Below are positions 44,998 to 53,329 of a stretch of DNA of 64,000 bases, piece by piece. The stretch is from assembly GCA_900757415.1 (NCBI GenBank), contig CAAENU010000048.1, positions 1-64,000 of the forward strand. The letters run 5' to 3'. Below the pieces are notes generated by a model. That model saw only the letters and a list, made by a program, of their open reading frames with translations, was not told where the DNA came from and did not search any database. Position numbers and translations under genes: made by a program. How positions within the stretch are numbered: position 1 is the first letter of the stretch; each line of letters starts with the position of its first letter. Origin of the DNA: an uncultured Oscillospiraceae bacterium (GTDB taxonomy: Bacteria; Bacillota; Clostridia; Oscillospirales; Oscillospiraceae).

Positions 44998-46311
44998 TCA
45001 GTTCTTTTTCAGAAATCTTCTCAAAAACCAGATCGCCATCACCGCGCAGATGCACTCCGAGATCACCGGTGCATACCATATGGCGCTGCCGCCCACAGCG
45101 ACGGCCAGCGCCACCAGCGCCGTGGCCTGAAACAGAAGGCCCCGTCCCACAGAGATGGAGATCGCGGATCTGGGCTGCTCCACCGCCGTCAGGAAGCCGC
45201 CCATAAGCACGTTGCTGCCCAGCAGGATATAGCACAAGCCGTACCGGCGCAGTGCGTCTGCCGCGCTGCCCAGCAGCTCCGGCTTTTCCGTACCGAGGAA
45301 GATCCCGGCGATCTGGGGCGCGAACACCATCACACCGGCAAAGATTACCGCCGTCATGATCCCTACTGCCGTAAAGCCGTAGCGCAGCAGCTTGCGATAG
45401 CCCGCCGCGTCCTCCTTGCCGTAGTGGTAGCTGACCAGCGGCTGGCTGCCCTGCGAGATACCCAGCATGGTGTTGATGATCAGGGTGTTCACATAGGCGA
45501 TAATGGTGTAGCACACCAGACCGTCGTCGCCCAGACACTTGAGAATCACCCGGTTAAAGAGGAAGATCATCACGCCGTTGCACAGCTCCGTCACGCCGTC
45601 GGCCACGCCAATGGGCAGCAGCCGCTTGTAGATGTGCCAATCCATCTTGAACTTCACAAAGTGGAAGGTGTTGTGCCCCCGCAGGAAGTGCCGCAGATAG
45701 ATAATGCACGTCAGCAGTTGGGAAAGTCCGGTGGCGAACGCAGCGCCCCAAACGCCCCAGTCCAGCACGAAGATGGCCACATAGTCCAGTACGCAGTTGG
45801 TCAGGCATCCGGTGATCACCGTCAGAATCGCCAACCGGGGATAGCCGTCCGTCTTGATCAGCACCTCCATATTATAGGAGACGATGAAGCACAGGGCGAA
45901 GGGGGCCAGACCCCTGAGATAGTCGATGGTATACTGATAGGTCACGCCCTTGGCGCCCAGCAGCACGGCAAACGGTTCGAGGAAAACGAATACCAGAGCG
46001 GTGACGGCCAGGCCGATGCCCATCAGCAGTGCCGTATTCTGGGAAAACAGGCGATTGGCTTTTTCCACCTGCTCCTGCCCCAGATAGATGGCGATGATGG
46101 TGCTGGTACCCACGGCAAAGATAACGCCGATGGAGAACAGCACGTTGGTGAACGGCACCGCCAGATTCACCGCTGCCATGGCGTATTCGCCTACGCCCTT
46201 GGCCACCATCAGCCCATCTACAATGGAGTAGAGGCTGAACACCATCAGCGACGCGACTGTTGCGGCTACGAAATGTAAGAACTGCGATAAAAGACTTCGC
46301 TCATTGAGCAT
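44998..46311 (-). CDS. MATE-family efflux transporter
   Basis: Twelve-helix Na+- or H+-coupled exporter of drugs or metabolites (MatE/DinF-type). The 437-residue protein shows two similar halves, the first opening VDGLMVAKGVGEYAMAAVNLAVP, the second with ISQGSQPLVSYHYGKED (about 270). The native substrate cannot be told. AAAGGAA precedes the ATG. It is a single-gene unit with its own promoter (46370-46398). Confidence 0.9.
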   Translation of the reverse strand: MLNERSLLSQFLHFVAATVASLMVFSLYSIVDGLMVAKGVGEYAMAAVNLAVPFTNVLFSIGVIFAVGTSTIIAIYLGQEQVEKANRLFSQNTALLMGIGLAVTALVFVFLEPFAVLLGAKGVTYQYTIDYLRGLAPFALCFIVSYNMEVLIKTDGYPRLAILTVITGCLTNCVLDYVAIFVLDWGVWGAAFATGLSQLLTCIIYLRHFLRGHNTFHFVKFKMDWHIYKRLLPIGVADGVTELCNGVMIFLFNRVILKCLGDDGLVCYTIIAYVNTLIINTMLGISQGSQPLVSYHYGKEDAAGYRKLLRYGFTAVGIMTAVIFAGVMVFAPQIAGIFLGTEKPELLGSAADALRRYGLCYILLGSNVLMGGFLTAVEQPRSAISISVGRGLLFQATALVALAVAVGGSAIWYAPVISECICAVMAIWFLRRFLKKN

Positions 46312-46369
46312 TTTGGATGAAATTCCTTTCTTTCAAAAAATTTTTATACAAATTATGTATAATATTTCT

Positions 46370-46398
46370 AGTTTACCAGAGAAAGAGAACCCTGTCAA
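46370..46398 (-). promoter_or_regulatory. Promoter of the MATE gene
   Basis: On the minus strand TTGACA-17-TAAACT. Confidence 0.75.
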
Positions 46399-46474
46399 TT
46401 CGTTCTTCGTTAAGACTTGTTAAGAATTGACCGCGCATCCTGAAGGCAAATGTATGTTCAAAAAATAACAAAGC

Positions 46475-46503
46475 TTGTCAAACCATAAGCCGCCGTGTAT
46501 ACT
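46475..46503 (+). promoter_or_regulatory. Promoter of the Na+/phosphate symporter gene
   Basis: TTGTCA-17-TATACT. The expected transcript start is next to a tandem 12-bp repeat (46513-46536). Confidence 0.8.
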
Positions 46504-46512
46504 GGTAGTAGA

Positions 46513-46536
46513 ATCGATACTTGTATCGATACTTGT
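46513..46536 (+). repeat. Tandem 12-bp duplication in the 5' leader
   Basis: ATCGATACTTGT occurs twice in a row right after the -10 element. It may be an operator or a slippage duplication. Confidence 0.7.
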
Positions 46537-46558
46537 ATTATTATGGGAGAGTTTGGGC

Positions 46559-48319
46559 ATGGGAATTGCGGATTTCATTTCGCTGCTGGGCGGCATCGCA
46601 CTGTTTTTGTACGGTATGGCCGTCATGGGTGACAATTTGAAAAAGGTTGCCGGCAGCAAGCTGGAGCTGGTGCTCTATAAACTGTCGGGTACACCGCTGA
46701 AGGGTGTGCTGCTGGGCACCGGCGTCACCGCCGTGATCCAGTCCTCCTCCGCCACCTCCGTAATGGTGGTGGGTTTTGTCAACTCCGGCATGATGAAGGT
46801 GCGTCAGGCCATCGGCGTCATTATGGGCGCCATTCTCGGTACCAGCGTCACCGGGTGGATCCTGTGTCTCAACAGCCTTTCCGGCGGCAGCGGCTGGGTG
46901 GATCTGCTGTCTACCGCCACGCTGACGGGCGTGGTCGCCGTGGCGGGTATCCTGCTGCGTATGATGAAGCGCAAACCCTCGCGCAAATATGTGGGCAATA
47001 TCCTGCTGGGTTTTGCGGTGCTGATGTACGGCATGACGGCCATGTCCTCCGCAGTCTCGCCCCTGCGTGAAAGTCAGGAATTTATTGATATTCTTACCAC
47101 GTTTTCCAATCCGCTGCTGGGCATTCTGGTGGGTCTTTTATTCACCAGCGTGCTGCAAAGCGCCAGCGCCGCCGTGGGTATTCTGCAGGTGCTGGCCGGC
47201 ACCGGCGCCATCACATTCCAGATCGCTCTGCCCATCATCATGGGCATTGCCATCGGCGCGGCCGTGCCCGTGCTGCTTTCGGCGCTGGGTGCCAATATCA
47301 GCGGCCGCCGCACCGCTTTCGTTTATCTGCTTATCGATGTGCTGGGCGCGGCGATCTGGGCGCTGGTATTCTATGCGGCCAATGCCATTGTGCACTTTAC
47401 TTTCATGGATACGATCATGACCGCGGTCACTGTGGCGCTGATGAATACCCTGTTTCGCTTTGCCACGGTTCTGGTGCTGATGCCCGCCATACCGCTGCTG
47501 GAAAAGCTGGTTGTCTGGCTGGTACCTGACAGCAGCGGCAGTCAGCTGCTGGAGCAGCATGATATGGATCGGCTGGAGGAGCGCTTCCTGCAGCATCCGG
47601 CGCTGGCTATTGAGCAAAGCCGTCTTGTTACCGATTCCATGGCGGAAAAGGCGCGCGATAATCTGCTGCGCGCCATGCATCTGCGTCTGGAGTACAGTGA
47701 GCGCGGCTATGAGCAGGTGGATGAGGCCGAGCAGCTGGTCGACCGTTATGAGGACAAGCTTGGCACCTATCTTATGAAGCTGACAGGCCGTTCCCTGACG
47801 CCGGAGCAAACGGAGGAGGTGGCCAAGTACCTCCATACCATCTCCGATTTCGAGCGTATTTCCGACCACGCCTGCAACATCGCGGATGTCTGTCAGGAGA
47901 TCGACGAGAAGAAAGTGGTTTTTTCTCCCAATGCTGTTCATGAGCTTCAGGTGCTGGAGAGTGCCGTTACCGAGATCCTCAGCACCGCCATCGATGCCTT
48001 TGTCAACGGCAATCTTCAGCTGGCGGCCCGCGTGGAGCCGCTGGAGGAGATTATTGACGGACTGTGCGACGAGGTAAAGTCCCACCATGTGGAGCGTCTG
48101 CAGCAGGGACTGTGCACGCTGAATCAGGGCTTCGTATTCAATGATCTGCTGACCAACTATGAGCGCGTGGCCGACCATTGCTCCAATATTGCCGTTGCCA
48201 TCATTGAGGTGGAGAGCGACAATTTTGATACCCATGAGTACCTCAACAGTGTCAAGGCCATGAAGGATGCTTCGTTTGAGCGGTATTACGATGAATATAA
48301 AAAGAAGTACTCCGTGTGA
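46559..48319 (+). CDS. Na+/phosphate symporter with PhoU-like domain
   Basis: The 586-residue protein has two inverted PNaS repeats, with SSSATSVMVVGFVNSGMM (about 62-79) and TSVLQSASAAVGILQVLAG (about 200), both carrying the QSS/QSA motif of the phosphate site. A C-terminal PhoU-like helical domain covers about 365-560. This is the common Firmicute Na/Pi cotransporter II type. The start at 46559 begins the first membrane helix after a GGGAGAG site; the open frame further upstream overlaps the promoter and is discarded. Confidence 0.92.
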   Translation: MGIADFISLLGGIALFLYGMAVMGDNLKKVAGSKLELVLYKLSGTPLKGVLLGTGVTAVIQSSSATSVMVVGFVNSGMMKVRQAIGVIMGAILGTSVTGWILCLNSLSGGSGWVDLLSTATLTGVVAVAGILLRMMKRKPSRKYVGNILLGFAVLMYGMTAMSSAVSPLRESQEFIDILTTFSNPLLGILVGLLFTSVLQSASAAVGILQVLAGTGAITFQIALPIIMGIAIGAAVPVLLSALGANISGRRTAFVYLLIDVLGAAIWALVFYAANAIVHFTFMDTIMTAVTVALMNTLFRFATVLVLMPAIPLLEKLVVWLVPDSSGSQLLEQHDMDRLEERFLQHPALAIEQSRLVTDSMAEKARDNLLRAMHLRLEYSERGYEQVDEAEQLVDRYEDKLGTYLMKLTGRSLTPEQTEEVAKYLHTISDFERISDHACNIADVCQEIDEKKVVFSPNAVHELQVLESAVTEILSTAIDAFVNGNLQLAARVEPLEEIIDGLCDEVKSHHVERLQQGLCTLNQGFVFNDLLTNYERVADHCSNIAVAIIEVESDNFDTHEYLNSVKAMKDASFERYYDEYKKKYSV

Positions 48320-48345
48320 TACGGCGGAAATAAGGAGATGAGCCT

Positions 48346-49203
48346 ATGCGTGCCTATGTCATGGACGCTTTTTCCAAAACGCTTTTTGGCGGCAATCAGG
48401 CTGGTGTTGTCCTGCCGGACCGGCCGCTGGACGATACCGTGATGCAGCAGATTGCTGCCGAGTTCAAACATTCTGAAACCGCTTTTGCAGTTCTCAATGG
48501 CGATGGCAGCGTAACACTGCGGTATTTTACCCCTGCCGGGGAGGTGGAGCTTTGCGGCCACGCCACCGTGTCCGCCTTTGCCCTGCTGCGGCAGGAGGGG
48601 ATGATTGCCGATGGCAGCCATATCGCCCATACCAGGGCGGCTGACCTGCATATTGAGGTTTCCGGCGGTACGGTGTGGATGGATATGGCGCCGCCGCGGC
48701 TGATCTGCAAGCTGGGAGAAGGGGAGTGGCCCGCATTATACGCGGCCTACGGCCTGACGGCGGACGACCGCCCGGAGGGCCTGGAGCCGTGGATCGTGTC
48801 TACCGGCCTTGCGGATATCATGATGCCCGTCCGGGATCACGATACGCTGATGCGGGCCGTTCAGAATGAAGCGGCGGTCACGGCGCTGTCCCGCCGCTAT
48901 GACGTTACCGGCATCCATATGTTCTGCCCCGGCGGCGATGCCTGCACCGCCTATTGCAGCAACTACGCGCCGCTGTACGACATTCCCGAGGAATGTGCCA
49001 CCGGCACCAGCAACGGCGCGCTGACCTATTACCTGTATCTCCACGGCATGGTACGCCCGCTGGCGGAAAATATCTTCCTGCAGGGCGAGCATATGCACCG
49101 GCCTTCCCAGATTCGCAGCCGCCTCTATGATGAGAACGGCGCCGTGAACATCCGCATCGGCGGCAGCGCCGTCATGAGCATGTCCTGCGACATCAAGCTG
49201 TAA
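48346..49203 (+). CDS. PhzF-family epimerase/isomerase
   Basis: The 285-residue protein has the two-domain diaminopimelate-epimerase-like fold of PhzF. The N-terminus (MRAYVMDAFSKTLFGGNQAGVVL), the catalytic Glu in KHSETAFA (about 46), RYFTPAGEVELCGHAT and the ATGTSNGALTYYL motif are all present. Physiological substrates of most PhzF homologues are unknown; phenazine synthesis is not implied. AAGGAG precedes the ATG. It lies 26 bp after the symporter and ends at a terminator. Confidence 0.9.
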   Translation: MRAYVMDAFSKTLFGGNQAGVVLPDRPLDDTVMQQIAAEFKHSETAFAVLNGDGSVTLRYFTPAGEVELCGHATVSAFALLRQEGMIADGSHIAHTRAADLHIEVSGGTVWMDMAPPRLICKLGEGEWPALYAAYGLTADDRPEGLEPWIVSTGLADIMMPVRDHDTLMRAVQNEAAVTALSRRYDVTGIHMFCPGGDACTAYCSNYAPLYDIPEECATGTSNGALTYYLYLHGMVRPLAENIFLQGEHMHRPSQIRSRLYDENGAVNIRIGGSAVMSMSCDIKL

Positions 49204-49242
49204 AAAACCCCCGTATGACCATGGTCATACGGGGGTTTTTAC
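49204..49242. terminator. Bidirectional terminator
   Basis: AAAAAACCCCCGTATGACC-atg-GTCATACGGGGGTTTTT between converging genes. Confidence 0.94.
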
Positions 49243-49244
49243 AT

Positions 49245-50120
49245 TTACTCTTTATACGCGAAAATGACGCCTGCCGTGATCAGCACTGCGCCGATGATAC
49301 TCATCACGGAGATGGGTTCACCCAGCAGCAGCCACCCCACAAACACCGTTACAAAGGGGGAGGCGTACAGATAGTTGTTGGTAACCACCACCCCCAGCGC
49401 CTTGAACGCGATATTCCAGATGGCAAAGCATACCGCGTTGCCCATCACGCCCAGAAACAGCCAGCTGATCAGCACCTTTGGCTCGGTGAACAGGGGCGCA
49501 AGGTCGGGCATGCCGTCCGTCAGCAGCATCAGCGGCACCGCCGTAAGAAAGGCCCACAGGAAAACCCGGCGCGTCACCAGAAAGTTGTCATACTGCTCCG
49601 TATACTTTTTAATAAGGATGGAATATATGGCCCACATCAGCGCCGCTGCCAGCGCCAGCAGGTCGCCCACCGGACTGAGATGGAACGAGAGCTGCCCGTT
49701 CAGCACCACCAGCACCACGCCGGCAATGGCAATCACCGCGCCGATGTACACATATTTTCCCAGCCGTTCGTTGCGGCGGCTGAACAGCTGTGCCAGCAGC
49801 ACCGTCAGAATGGGACTCAGCGCCACCAGAATGCTGACGTTGGCGGCATAGGTGTGATCCAGTGCCGTATTCTGCAGGAAGAAGTAGAAGCTGCCGCCGG
49901 TGATGCCGATGAGGATGAACATCAGCTCATCCTTCCACGGCAGGCGCAGGGTTTTGGGCCGCAGGATCCACAGCGTGACATAGGCCAGTCCCATTCGCAG
50001 CGGAATGATTTGGATCGGTGTAAAATAAACCAGCAGATTTTTGGTCAGTACAAAGCAGCTGCCCCATACCAGAATGGTGATGATGGCGAAAAAATGCCCC
50101 ATCAACTTGGATTTTGCCAT
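49245..50120 (-). CDS. EamA/DMT-superfamily exporter
   Basis: The 291-residue membrane protein has ten hydrophobic segments in two EamA repeats (first with WGSCFVLTKNLL, second with NAVCFAIWNIAFKALGV). Such proteins export amino acids or other metabolites; the substrate is open. GGGGGGATA precedes the ATG. Single-gene unit. Confidence 0.9.
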   Translation of the reverse strand: MAKSKLMGHFFAIITILVWGSCFVLTKNLLVYFTPIQIIPLRMGLAYVTLWILRPKTLRLPWKDELMFILIGITGGSFYFFLQNTALDHTYAANVSILVALSPILTVLLAQLFSRRNERLGKYVYIGAVIAIAGVVLVVLNGQLSFHLSPVGDLLALAAALMWAIYSILIKKYTEQYDNFLVTRRVFLWAFLTAVPLMLLTDGMPDLAPLFTEPKVLISWLFLGVMGNAVCFAIWNIAFKALGVVVTNNYLYASPFVTVFVGWLLLGEPISVMSIIGAVLITAGVIFAYKE

Positions 50121-50232
50121 AGCGGTATCCCCCCGTGATATTTTTTCATAACATATCTATTATAGGGGATGACGGGCATAAAATCTATAGCAAATGCCAA
50201 ATTTCTGCAAAATTTTCCTGTCGAAAATACGG

Positions 50233-50261
50233 TTGCCCTTTGTCGGCAAACGTGTTATTAT
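50233..50261 (+). promoter_or_regulatory. Promoter of the nucleotidyltransferase gene
   Basis: TTGCCC-17-TATTAT, 39 bp before the ATG. Confidence 0.65.
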
Positions 50262-50299
50262 GGTGCTTGGAACAATTACCGCAACAGGAGGAACAGAAA

Positions 50300-51217
50300 A
50301 TGCATGCAACATTGGTGATCATGGCGGCCGGTATGGGTTCGCGCTATGGCGGCAATAAGCAGGTGGACGGTGTGGGGCCTCATGGCGAGATCCTGATGAA
50401 TTACGGCGTATATGACGCGGCGCGTGCCGGTTTTGATAAGGTAGTATTCGTGATCAAGCCGGAGATCCGCCAGCTGATGCAGCGTCTGGCCGGCGACGCG
50501 TTGGAAACGCTGCACACACCGGACGGCCGCAAGGTGGAGTTCTGCTATGCCGAGCAGACGTTTGATTCCGTGCCTGCCTTCTACCATATTCCCGAGGGAC
50601 GTACCAAGCCATTCGGCACGGCCCACGCGGTGCTGTGCACGCGCGAGTTCGTCCATGAGCCGTTCTGCGTTATCAATGCCGATGATTATTACGGTGTGGA
50701 TGCTTACCGCACCATGTATCAGGCGCTTCAGACCCTTCCCCGGCGCGGCAGCGCCGTTATGGTGGGGTATCTTCTGAAGAATACCGTCAGCAAATACGGT
50801 ACGGTGACACGCGGCGTGTGCCGCACGGCGGATGATAAGCTTACCGCCATTCATGAGACCATGAAGATCCAGCAGTTTCCGGATGGCAGTATCGCCGATA
50901 TGGCGGATGGCGTCCGCCATGAGCTGGATGGAGACAGCGTGGTGTCCATGAACTTCTGGGGCTTTTCTCCCACCATCTATGAGGATATGGAGCGCTACTT
51001 TCATGATTTCCTCCGCCATGTGGGCGATGATGTCAAGGCCGAGTGCCTGCTGCCCGCCATGGTGGGTGATCTGATGGACAAGGGCGAGCTGACGGTTTCC
51101 GTCCTGCACTCTGCCGACCAGTGGTTTGGCATGACGTATCATGAGGATCGTCCCCGCGTGGCGGCAGCTTTGCAGAAGCTCCATGACGCAGGCGTGTATC
51201 CCGATAAGCTGGCGTGA
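50300..51217 (+). CDS. Sugar-phosphate nucleotidyltransferase-like protein
   Basis: The 305-residue GT-A fold protein has the signature VIMAAGMGSRYGGNKQVDGVGPHGEILMNYGVYDA (nucleotide loop with the catalytic Arg and Lys-like positions), TKPFGTAHAVL, and INADDYYG with a metal Asp. The VMVGYLLKNTVSKYGTVTRGV segment is typical of a clostridial branch. It may activate a sugar phosphate for capsule or cell-wall synthesis. AGGAGGAAC precedes the ATG; an upstream in-frame start overlaps the promoter. No polysaccharide genes are adjacent. Confidence 0.82.
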   Translation: MHATLVIMAAGMGSRYGGNKQVDGVGPHGEILMNYGVYDAARAGFDKVVFVIKPEIRQLMQRLAGDALETLHTPDGRKVEFCYAEQTFDSVPAFYHIPEGRTKPFGTAHAVLCTREFVHEPFCVINADDYYGVDAYRTMYQALQTLPRRGSAVMVGYLLKNTVSKYGTVTRGVCRTADDKLTAIHETMKIQQFPDGSIADMADGVRHELDGDSVVSMNFWGFSPTIYEDMERYFHDFLRHVGDDVKAECLLPAMVGDLMDKGELTVSVLHSADQWFGMTYHEDRPRVAAALQKLHDAGVYPDKLA

Positions 51218-51600
51218 GATATTTCGCGCTTCCGAGCGCGAGGTACTTTTGCCCATGGCGGCAAAAGTGTCCTGCTGCGGTGCCCAAAATTTCAGCGGCG
51301 TGAAAGCCGCCGAAATTTTGACCGCTGCCACTGGCTCACCTCGCTTCATCTGCCGCTGGCAGCGCTCGGATCGCTCCATAAAAACGCCGGGAGACGAAGG
51401 AACCGAAGGTTCCTTCGTCTCCCGGCGCGCTATACGCTGTGTAAAATTATGGCCATTTACCATGCGCTCACATAAGATTTTCGTTTTCGTGGCGGTAAAA
51501 GGATCGGCTCTGCTTCTGTACCGCTGCCGCTGATGCCTGCGCCGAACAACGATATTGGGCCTACCGTTGATAATATCAGCGGCAGCGGCCAAAAGTGACC
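51218..51600. repeat. Palindrome-rich noncoding stretch
   Basis: Contains several inverted repeats: ACTTTTGCC-catgg-CGGCAAAAGT (about 51244); CAAAATTTC-agcggc... with GCCGC-CGAAATTTTG (51283-51318); a perfect 20-bp stem with a 3-nt loop, CGCCGGGAGACGAAGGAACC (51385-51427); and CCGCTGCCGCTGAT paired with ATCAGCGGCAGCGG (51520-51590). The only long open frame (51141-51533) crosses these palindromes and lacks a ribosome site. It looks like REP/BIME-type repeats. Confidence 0.55.
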
Positions 51601-51639
51601 CGTGCCCGGAGGCACGGAATTCCACCCAAAAACAACAAG

Positions 51640-51668
51640 GCCGCGGAGTTTGCACTCCGCAGCCTTGC
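51640..51668 (-). terminator. Terminator of the Asn/Thr mini-protein gene
   Basis: On the minus strand AAGGCTGCGGAGT-gcaa-ACTCCGCGGCCTT is followed by GTTGTTTTT. Confidence 0.75.
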
Positions 51669-51699
51669 CCGCAATACCCGATGTTTTCCTGATTCCTCG

Positions 51700-51846
51700 T
51701 CAGCGGCAGTTGCTGCCGTCCTTGGCGTTTTTGGTATTCTTGGTGTTGGTGGTGTTGGTACTGTTGGTGTTCTGGGTGTTCTGAGTGTTCTGAGTGTTCT
51801 GGGTGTTGGTGGTATCCTTGGTGTTCTTATAGTTCTTGTTGTCCAT
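51700..51846 (-). CDS. 48-residue Asn/Thr-repeat mini-protein
   Basis: A short frame not in usual lists. The product begins MDNKNYKNTKDTTNTQNTQ, continues with about ten NT-containing triplets (TQN, TNS, TNT, TKN) and ends in a different tail, AKDGSNCR with one Cys. AAAGGAGGTGCAA lies 7 bp before the ATG, and a terminator follows the stop. Low-complexity Asn-rich mini-proteins exist in spore-forming Clostridia; function is unknown, and a spore or surface role is only a guess. The repeat codons vary (AAC/AAT, ACC/ACT), suggesting selection at the protein level. Confidence 0.7.
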   Translation of the reverse strand: MDNKNYKNTKDTTNTQNTQNTQNTQNTNSTNTTNTKNTKNAKDGSNCR

Positions 51847-51940
51847 ACATTTGCACCTCCTTTATTTGTGCAAGGCTAGGATGTCCCACAAAAACGCAGC
51901 CTATACATAAAAATATAAATAGAAAGCGGCAAATTTTTTC

Positions 51941-51969
51941 TTGACAATGGGGCAATAGACGGTTATAAT
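51941..51969 (+). promoter_or_regulatory. Consensus promoter of infC-rpmI-rplT
   Basis: Exact TTGACA-17-TATAAT. The best sigma-A promoter in the window. Confidence 0.93.
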
Positions 51970-51977
51970 ATTTTTGC

Positions 51978-52131
51978 AAAACAAAGAAGGTCGGTGCATC
52001 CGCCTCACCTCCCGCCTATGGCAAAGAGGTCAACAGCGATTGAATTCCAAAAGTCCGCAAAGGCGGCTTTTCGGTGTTGCGCGGATGCATGCTGCATTCG
52101 CGTTTTATTTTTGATTGGAGGTGCTTGAAGT
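51978..52131 (+). promoter_or_regulatory. Structured leader of infC operon (L20-leader type)
   Basis: The 160-nt untranslated leader contains the long-range complement GTGCATCCGC (51994) with GCGGATGC (52081) and the inner hairpin CCGC-aaag-GCGG. Position and size match the L20-binding leader that controls infC-rpmI-rplT in Firmicutes. The family match has not been computed. Confidence 0.6.
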
Positions 52132-52650
52132 ATTAGCAAGGTAGTGCATCAACTGAACGAGGACATCAACGATCGCGAGATCCGGCTCATCGGCGAAAAC
52201 GGCGAGCAGATGGGGATCGTGTCGTCTGACGAGGCGCTGCATATCGCAGAAGAGCGCGGTCTTGATCTGGTCAAGATCTCTCCGCAGGCCGTCCCGCCCG
52301 TATGCAAACTCATGAACTACGGCAAGTATCGTTTTGAGCAGAGCAAGCGCGAAAAAGAGGCCCGTAAGAATCAGCATGTGGTGGAGATCAAGGAGATCCG
52401 CATGTCTCCCGGCATTGATGTGGGCGACTTCAATACCAAGCTGAAAAACGCCCAGAAATTCCTGGCCGATGGCAACCGTGTCAAGGTGTCCGTTCGTTTC
52501 CGCGGCCGCGAGATGGCGCATACGGAAATCGGCCGCGATCTGCTGACCCGGTTTGCCGAGCAATGCGCCGAGGTGTCCACCATGGAAAAATCCGCCAAGA
52601 TGGAAGGGCGCAACATGTCCATTTTCCTGGCTCCCAAGGCCGGTAAATAA
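52132..52650 (+). CDS. infC: Translation initiation factor IF-3, AUU start
   Basis: Binds the 30S subunit and rejects non-standard start codons and wrong initiator tRNA. From ATT at 52132 the product has 172 residues, the usual size; GGAGG lies 10 bp ahead and an in-frame stop lies 6 bp before it. The GTG at 52144 has no site. The N-terminal domain (NEDINDREIRLIGENGEQMGIVSSDEAL) and C-terminal domain (EIKEIRMSPGIDVGDFNTKLKNAQKFL) are clear. AUU lets IF-3 repress its own translation, as in enterobacteria. Confidence 0.95.
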   Translation: MSKVVHQLNEDINDREIRLIGENGEQMGIVSSDEALHIAEERGLDLVKISPQAVPPVCKLMNYGKYRFEQSKREKEARKNQHVVEIKEIRMSPGIDVGDFNTKLKNAQKFLADGNRVKVSVRFRGREMAHTEIGRDLLTRFAEQCAEVSTMEKSAKMEGRNMSIFLAPKAGK

Positions 52651-52693
52651 GTTTTCTGTTTGCAATCGCACAATATAGGAAGGAGAAACAACT

Positions 52694-52891
52694 ATGCCTA
52701 AACTGAAGACCCACAGCGGCGCAAAGAAGCGCTTCAATCTGACGAAATCCGGTAAGGTCAAGAGAGCTCACGCGTTCAAGAGCCACATCCTGACCAAGAA
52801 GGACACCAAGCGCGGTCGTCGCCTGCGCAGCACCACCTATGCTGACTGCACCACCGAGGCGACCATCCGCAAGATGATCCCTTATAAATAA
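52694..52891 (+). CDS. rpmI: 50S ribosomal protein L35
   Basis: The 65-residue basic protein has the family start [14 protein letters not shown] and the HILTKK segment. AAGGAG precedes the ATG. Lies between infC and rplT as in most bacteria. Confidence 0.97.
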   Translation: MPKLKTHSGAKKRFNLTKSGKVKRAHAFKSHILTKKDTKRGRRLRSTTYADCTTEATIRKMIPYK

Positions 52892-52927
52892 GAGACGGAA
52901 TCGTTAGAAATAGGAGGCTAATTAGAT

Positions 52928-53284
52928 ATGGCACGTGTTAAAGGCGCAATGATGACGCGCAAGAGAAGAAATAAGATGCTCAAGCTGGCCAAGGGTTATT
53001 GGGGTGCCAAGTCCAAGCACTTCAAGATGGCCAATGAGCAGGTCATGAAGTCCCTGACCTACGCCTATGTAGGCCGCCGCCTGAAGAAGCGGGACTTCCG
53101 TCAGCTGTGGATCACCCGCATCTCCGCTGCCTGCAAGATCAACGGCATGAATTATTCCACCTTCATGCACGGCCTGAAGCTGGCCGGTGTGGAGATCAAC
53201 CGCAAGATGCTCTCCGAGCTGGCCATCAATGACGCTGTGGCGTTTGCCGCCCTGTGCGACATGGCCAAGGCCAAGCTGGCGTAA
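52928..53284 (+). CDS. rplT: 50S ribosomal protein L20
   Basis: The 118-residue protein binds 23S rRNA early in assembly and represses its own operon. [26 protein letters not shown] at the start and the conserved [14 protein letters not shown] motif (here [18 protein letters not shown]) are visible. AGGAGG precedes the ATG and an intrinsic terminator follows the gene. Confidence 0.97.
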   Translation: MARVKGAMMTRKRRNKMLKLAKGYWGAKSKHFKMANEQVMKSLTYAYVGRRLKKRDFRQLWITRISAACKINGMNYSTFMHGLKLAGVEINRKMLSELAINDAVAFAALCDMAKAKLA

Positions 53285-53297
53285 TGGAACATATAAA

Positions 53298-53328
53298 AAT
53301 CACCTGCCGCAAGGCAGGTGATTTTTTG
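53298..53328. terminator. Terminator after rplT
   Basis: AAAATCACCTGCC-gcaa-GGCAGGTGATTTTTT between converging rplT and trmB. Confidence 0.94.
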
Positions 53329-53329
53329 T

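Noticed and set aside
48346..49203. Phenazine biosynthesis from the PhzF homologue
   Set aside because: Only an isolated PhzF-family gene; no other phz genes. The family is broad.
51141..51533. 130-residue open frame on the plus strand
   Set aside because: Begins inside the nucleotidyltransferase gene, crosses several palindromes and has no RBS; judged a repeat artefact.
51141..51960. CRISPR array or tRNA genes in the gene-poor region
   Set aside because: No regularly spaced direct repeats; repeats are inverted. No cloverleaf with conserved T-loop seen here or elsewhere in the window.
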